Shown: in pieces, positions 5,612 to 7,803 of the stretch
How positions within the stretch are numbered: the stretch's first letter is position 1
How the letters are laid out: the number at the start of each line of letters is the position of its first letter
NCBI GenBank assembly: GCA_023451915.1
Contig: JAEXXS010000255.1
Location: 1 to 7,803 of the forward strand
Origin: Pseudomonadota bacterium
GTDB taxonomy: Bacteria > Pseudomonadota > Alphaproteobacteria > Rhizobiales > Rhizobiaceae
Length of the DNA stretch: 7,803 nt
Reading direction: 5' to 3'
The notes under the pieces: model-generated
Seen by the model: the letters and a program-made list of their open reading frames with translations, nothing else
Database searches by the model: none
What the model was told of the DNA's origin: nothing
Program-made: the position numbers and the translations under genes

Positions 5612-6349
5612 ATGCTGCGCACAATTTCCGATGAAATCGCCGTCAGTTTGAAAGACCGCCTGCGCGACGTGCGCTATGTCATCAGGCGCGCCCGGCAAAC
5701 TGCGCGTCCGCTCGAAACCAGTTTGCCGACACCAGAAACGCTGTTGGGCCACGCCGCGGGCGTGATGGATACCGCGCTGACTGCCGCCGAAGCGATCTCG
5801 ATTTCGTTTGTTTCGTCCTCACCGGCCAAACATCATGGCGCGCCGCAAATGCGCAGCCTTTCCTTCTATTTTGGCGCGGGTGCGGAAGGTGCGCGCGGTT
5901 TCCGCAGCGACATGTATTATTTCCTGAAGGGAACGATGCGGCGCTACGGACTTGAAAACGCGCTGATCCATGAAGCAGCTTTCTCTGTGATCCATGGGCG
6001 CCTGCTGCGCAAGCATGCGGAACTCCTGCGCGATCCTGCAACGGCTGCGAAGGCGCTGACCGCATTGTTTCTGGAATCTCTGGCTGAAAGGCCTGTTCGT
6101 TCGATGCTGTCCGAAGCCTTGTGCGACCCGGAAAATCTGCGCAAGGCCGCAGTGATCGGGCTTGCCGCCGCCTGCCTTTCCTGCGGGCTTGCGACTGTAA
6201 AGTCCGCCGACCTTGCCGATATCGATCCGCTGGAAAGCATATTCATGGTGCTGGAAGCACGCTATGAGCGGCTGGTGGATGCAGCGGAAACCTGCGACGC
6301 GAAGAAGCTCGAAACCCTCTTCGCGACGCTGATTGCTCATCTACCTTAA
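5612..6349 (+). CDS. Hypothetical protein, 245 aa, family not recognised
   Basis: ATG 5612 follows a good Shine-Dalgarno, AAGGAGG (5594-5600), 11 nt upstream. The protein has a basic first third (many Arg/Lys between residues 14 and 32), a central part rich in aromatic residues (RSLSFYFGAG near 81-90, DMYYFLKGTMRRYG near 100-113) and a probably helical C-terminal half. Residues 180-195 (AVIGLAAACLSCGLAT) form one short hydrophobic stretch holding two cysteines, too weak to call a membrane helix. No signal peptide or catalytic motif is visible. The frame stays open far upstream, antisense to the regulator gene, but that part is treated as a shadow. The gene is divergent from the SorC regulator, and its 3' end overlaps the Enzyme I gene by 9 nt tail to tail. 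A role connected with the PTS is possible but only by position. Confidence 0.72.
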   Translation: MLRTISDEIAVSLKDRLRDVRYVIRRARQTARPLETSLPTPETLLGHAAGVMDTALTAAEAISISFVSSSPAKHHGAPQMRSLSFYFGAGAEGARGFRSDMYYFLKGTMRRYGLENALIHEAAFSVIHGRLLRKHAELLRDPATAAKALTALFLESLAERPVRSMLSEALCDPENLRKAAVIGLAAACLSCGLATVKSADLADIDPLESIFMVLEARYERLVDAAETCDAKKLETLFATLIAHLP

Positions 6350-7803
6350 GTCGCCGAACAGGTCGGCGATGATCTTCTTGGCGCGCGGAATAGAAGCTGG
6401 GCTCATGCTGAGCTCGGTCAATCCCATGCGGATAAATTCCGGAATGAGATCCGGCTTGCCTGCCGCTTCCCCGCACATGCCCACCATGATTCCCGCCGCC
6501 GAAGCTGCTTTCGCAGTCATTTCAATGGCCGCCATCACGGCTGGATGGTGCACGTCGTTCAGCTTTGCCACCGTCGGGTTGAGCCGGTCTGCCGCCATCA
6601 CATATTGCGTCAGATCATTGGTCCCGATGGAGAAGAAGGCGGATTCCTTGGCCAGTTGATTGGCGGCAAAAACCGCTGCCGGTGTTTCGATCATTACGCC
6701 GAGTTCAAACGCGCCATAAGGCTTGCCTTCCGCCGCCAGTTCGCGCTCGCATTCGGCAACGAGTGCCTTGGTTGCCCGGATTTCCTCGATATCGGAAACC
6801 ATCGGCAACATGACCTTCAAATGGCCGTACACGGCAGCGCGAAGCAGGGCGCGCAATTGCGGCTTGAATACTTCCGGGCGGTCGAGACACATGCGGATGC
6901 CGCGCCAGCCGAGAAACGGATTTTCCTCTTCAGGAAACTCGATGCCGGCGACAGGCTTGTCGCCGCCGATATCGAGCGTGCGGACAATCACCGACTGTGG
7001 CGCGAAAGCCCGCAAAAGTGAGGCATAGGTTTCCATCTGCATGTCTTCGGATGGCAAATGGATATGCTTCATGAACAGAAGCTCGGTGCGAAACAGGCCG
7101 ACACCCATCGCGCCTGCCGTCTGGGCTGCCTCGATTTCCTCCAAGGCACCGAGATTGGCAGCAACCTCAATCGTCACGCCATCGGCCCGCCGCGGCGTGT
7201 AATCGCGATATTTGTCCAGCGCGCGCTGTTCTTCCGTGGCCTTGGCAATGCGGCTTTCGATATCAGCCAGAACGGAGGCGTCCGGGTCGTGGTGAACGAT
7301 ACCGGCGCTGCCGTCGATGGCGACCCGGCGCGCTGTCTTCAGCCTATGAACGGCGTCGCCAAGTCCAAGCACTGCCGGGATACCGTGCGTCCGTGCGATA
7401 ATCGCGACATGCGAGGTTGCGCCGCCATGGCCGCACACCACGCCGCGAATGCGCTTCAGCGGTGCGCGGGCCAAGTCCCAAGCGCCAATGTCTTCAGCGA
7501 TCAGAATAGCCCCGTCGGGCAGCCCGTCGAGATTGAGGTCTTCCTGACCGAGCAAGGCGAGGCAAATCTGACGGCTGATCGCATGCACATCATCGGCACG
7601 AGCATTGAGATAAGGATCGTCGAGATTTGCGAATTGCTGGGCGACCGTCGAGGCCGCGCCAAGCGTTGCGGAGACAGCATCCATCCCGCCGCGAATAAGC
7701 GCGAGTGCTTCATCCCGCAAGCTATCGTCAGAAGCAATGTCCTTCAAAGCGGCCACGATGCCGCGATCACTTTCGGCAAGATCACCACGCGCAAGCGATT
7801 GCT
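6341..7803 (-). CDS. ptsI: PTS Enzyme I (phosphoenolpyruvate-protein phosphotransferase), N-terminus beyond window
   Basis: The visible 486 residues run from inside the N-terminal domain to the TAG stop at 6341-6343. The phospho-accepting histidine lies in GHGGATSHVAIIAR (His codon 7409-7411). The PEP-binding domain shows GVGLFRTELLFM, the Mg/PEP signature FFSIGTNDLTQYVMAADR near 6604-6640, and the active-site cysteine in GMCGEAAG (codon 6473-6475), ending with SMSPASIPRAKK. GTNDLTQY is typical of sugar PtsI, whereas rhizobial nitrogen-PTS PtsP usually reads GSNDLFQF. About 130 residues precede the histidine here against 188 in E. coli, so at least some 58 residues, and any fused HPr or EIIA domain, lie to the right. 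A GTG at 7756 is inside the gene, not its start. The enzyme moves phosphate from PEP to HPr, powering the Gat-type permease in this window. Confidence 0.92.
   Translation of the reverse strand, partial: QSLARGDLAESDRGIVAALKDIASDDSLRDEALALIRGGMDAVSATLGAASTVAQQFANLDDPYLNARADDVHAISRQICLALLGQEDLNLDGLPDGAILIAEDIGAWDLARAPLKRIRGVVCGHGGATSHVAIIARTHGIPAVLGLGDAVHRLKTARRVAIDGSAGIVHHDPDASVLADIESRIAKATEEQRALDKYRDYTPRRADGVTIEVAANLGALEEIEAAQTAGAMGVGLFRTELLFMKHIHLPSEDMQMETYASLLRAFAPQSVIVRTLDIGGDKPVAGIEFPEEENPFLGWRGIRMCLDRPEVFKPQLRALLRAAVYGHLKVMLPMVSDIEEIRATKALVAECERELAAEGKPYGAFELGVMIETPAAVFAANQLAKESAFFSIGTNDLTQYVMAADRLNPTVAKLNDVHHPAVMAAIEMTAKAASAAGIMVGMCGEAAGKPDLIPEFIRMGLTELSMSPASIPRAKKIIADLFGDLR

Noticed and set aside
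5819..6340. Minus-strand frame of 173 codons opposite the 245-aa gene, next to Enzyme I
   Set aside because: No recognisable family and no good start signal; the plus frame has the strong Shine-Dalgarno, though this choice is less certain than for the other genes.
1..7803. CRISPR arrays, tRNA/rRNA genes, insertion sequences or phage genes
   Set aside because: No regular spaced repeats, cloverleaf, rRNA stretches, transposase or integrase was seen on either strand; the only mobile-like element is the short palindromic repeat at 4276-4379.

Overview
The window reads as an alphaproteobacterial (Rhizobiales) locus, most like Ochrobactrum/Brucella. The clues are GC-rich coding with rhizobial protein sequences, a SorC regulator, a Gat-type PTS, and a 104-bp intergenic palindromic repeat resembling the Bru-RS elements of Brucellaceae. 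A full sugar PTS argues for a free-living Ochrobactrum-type relative rather than a classical Brucella, whose PTS I recall as lacking sugar permeases. This placement is inferred, not searched.

Layout. On the minus strand at the left lie an acetoin-dehydrogenase-type E1 alpha subunit (1-394, cut by the window edge) and, upstream of it in the same operon, a 439-aa oxidoreductase (406-1725) of the homoserine-dehydrogenase-like/SAF family that includes the Brucella DXP-reductoisomerase-like enzyme DRL. A 297-bp divergent control region (1726-2022) follows, with facing candidate promoters and two inverted copies of a 12-bp box. On the plus strand lies a PTS operon: Gat-type EIIC (2023-3432), EIIA (3496-3957) and EIIB (3972-4259). 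A repeat and hairpin region (4260-4441) separates it from a convergent SorC regulator (4442-5476, minus, TTG start). A 135-bp divergent spacer then leads to an unrecognised 245-aa protein (5612-6349, plus). Its 3' end overlaps by 9 nt the convergent gene for PTS Enzyme I (6341-7803, minus, 5' end beyond the window).

How the parts could work together. Enzyme I supplies phosphate from PEP (the HPr protein is not visible). EIIA, EIIB and EIIC import and phosphorylate a polyol or sugar. The divergent operon would oxidise the phosphate and cleave the product with thiamine diphosphate, and the SorC protein would sense a phosphorylated intermediate. The main hypothesis is a catabolic pathway for a branched polyol such as 2-C-methyl-D-erythritol. 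The PTS would make methylerythritol 4-phosphate (MEP). The DRL-like enzyme, run in reverse, would make 1-deoxy-D-xylulose 5-phosphate (DXP). DXP is a methyl acyloin, so an acetoin-dehydrogenase-type complex could split it to acetyl-CoA and glyceraldehyde 3-phosphate. This would be the first two steps of the MEP isoprenoid pathway run backwards. It is inference from gene families and layout; the substrate is not shown by the sequence.
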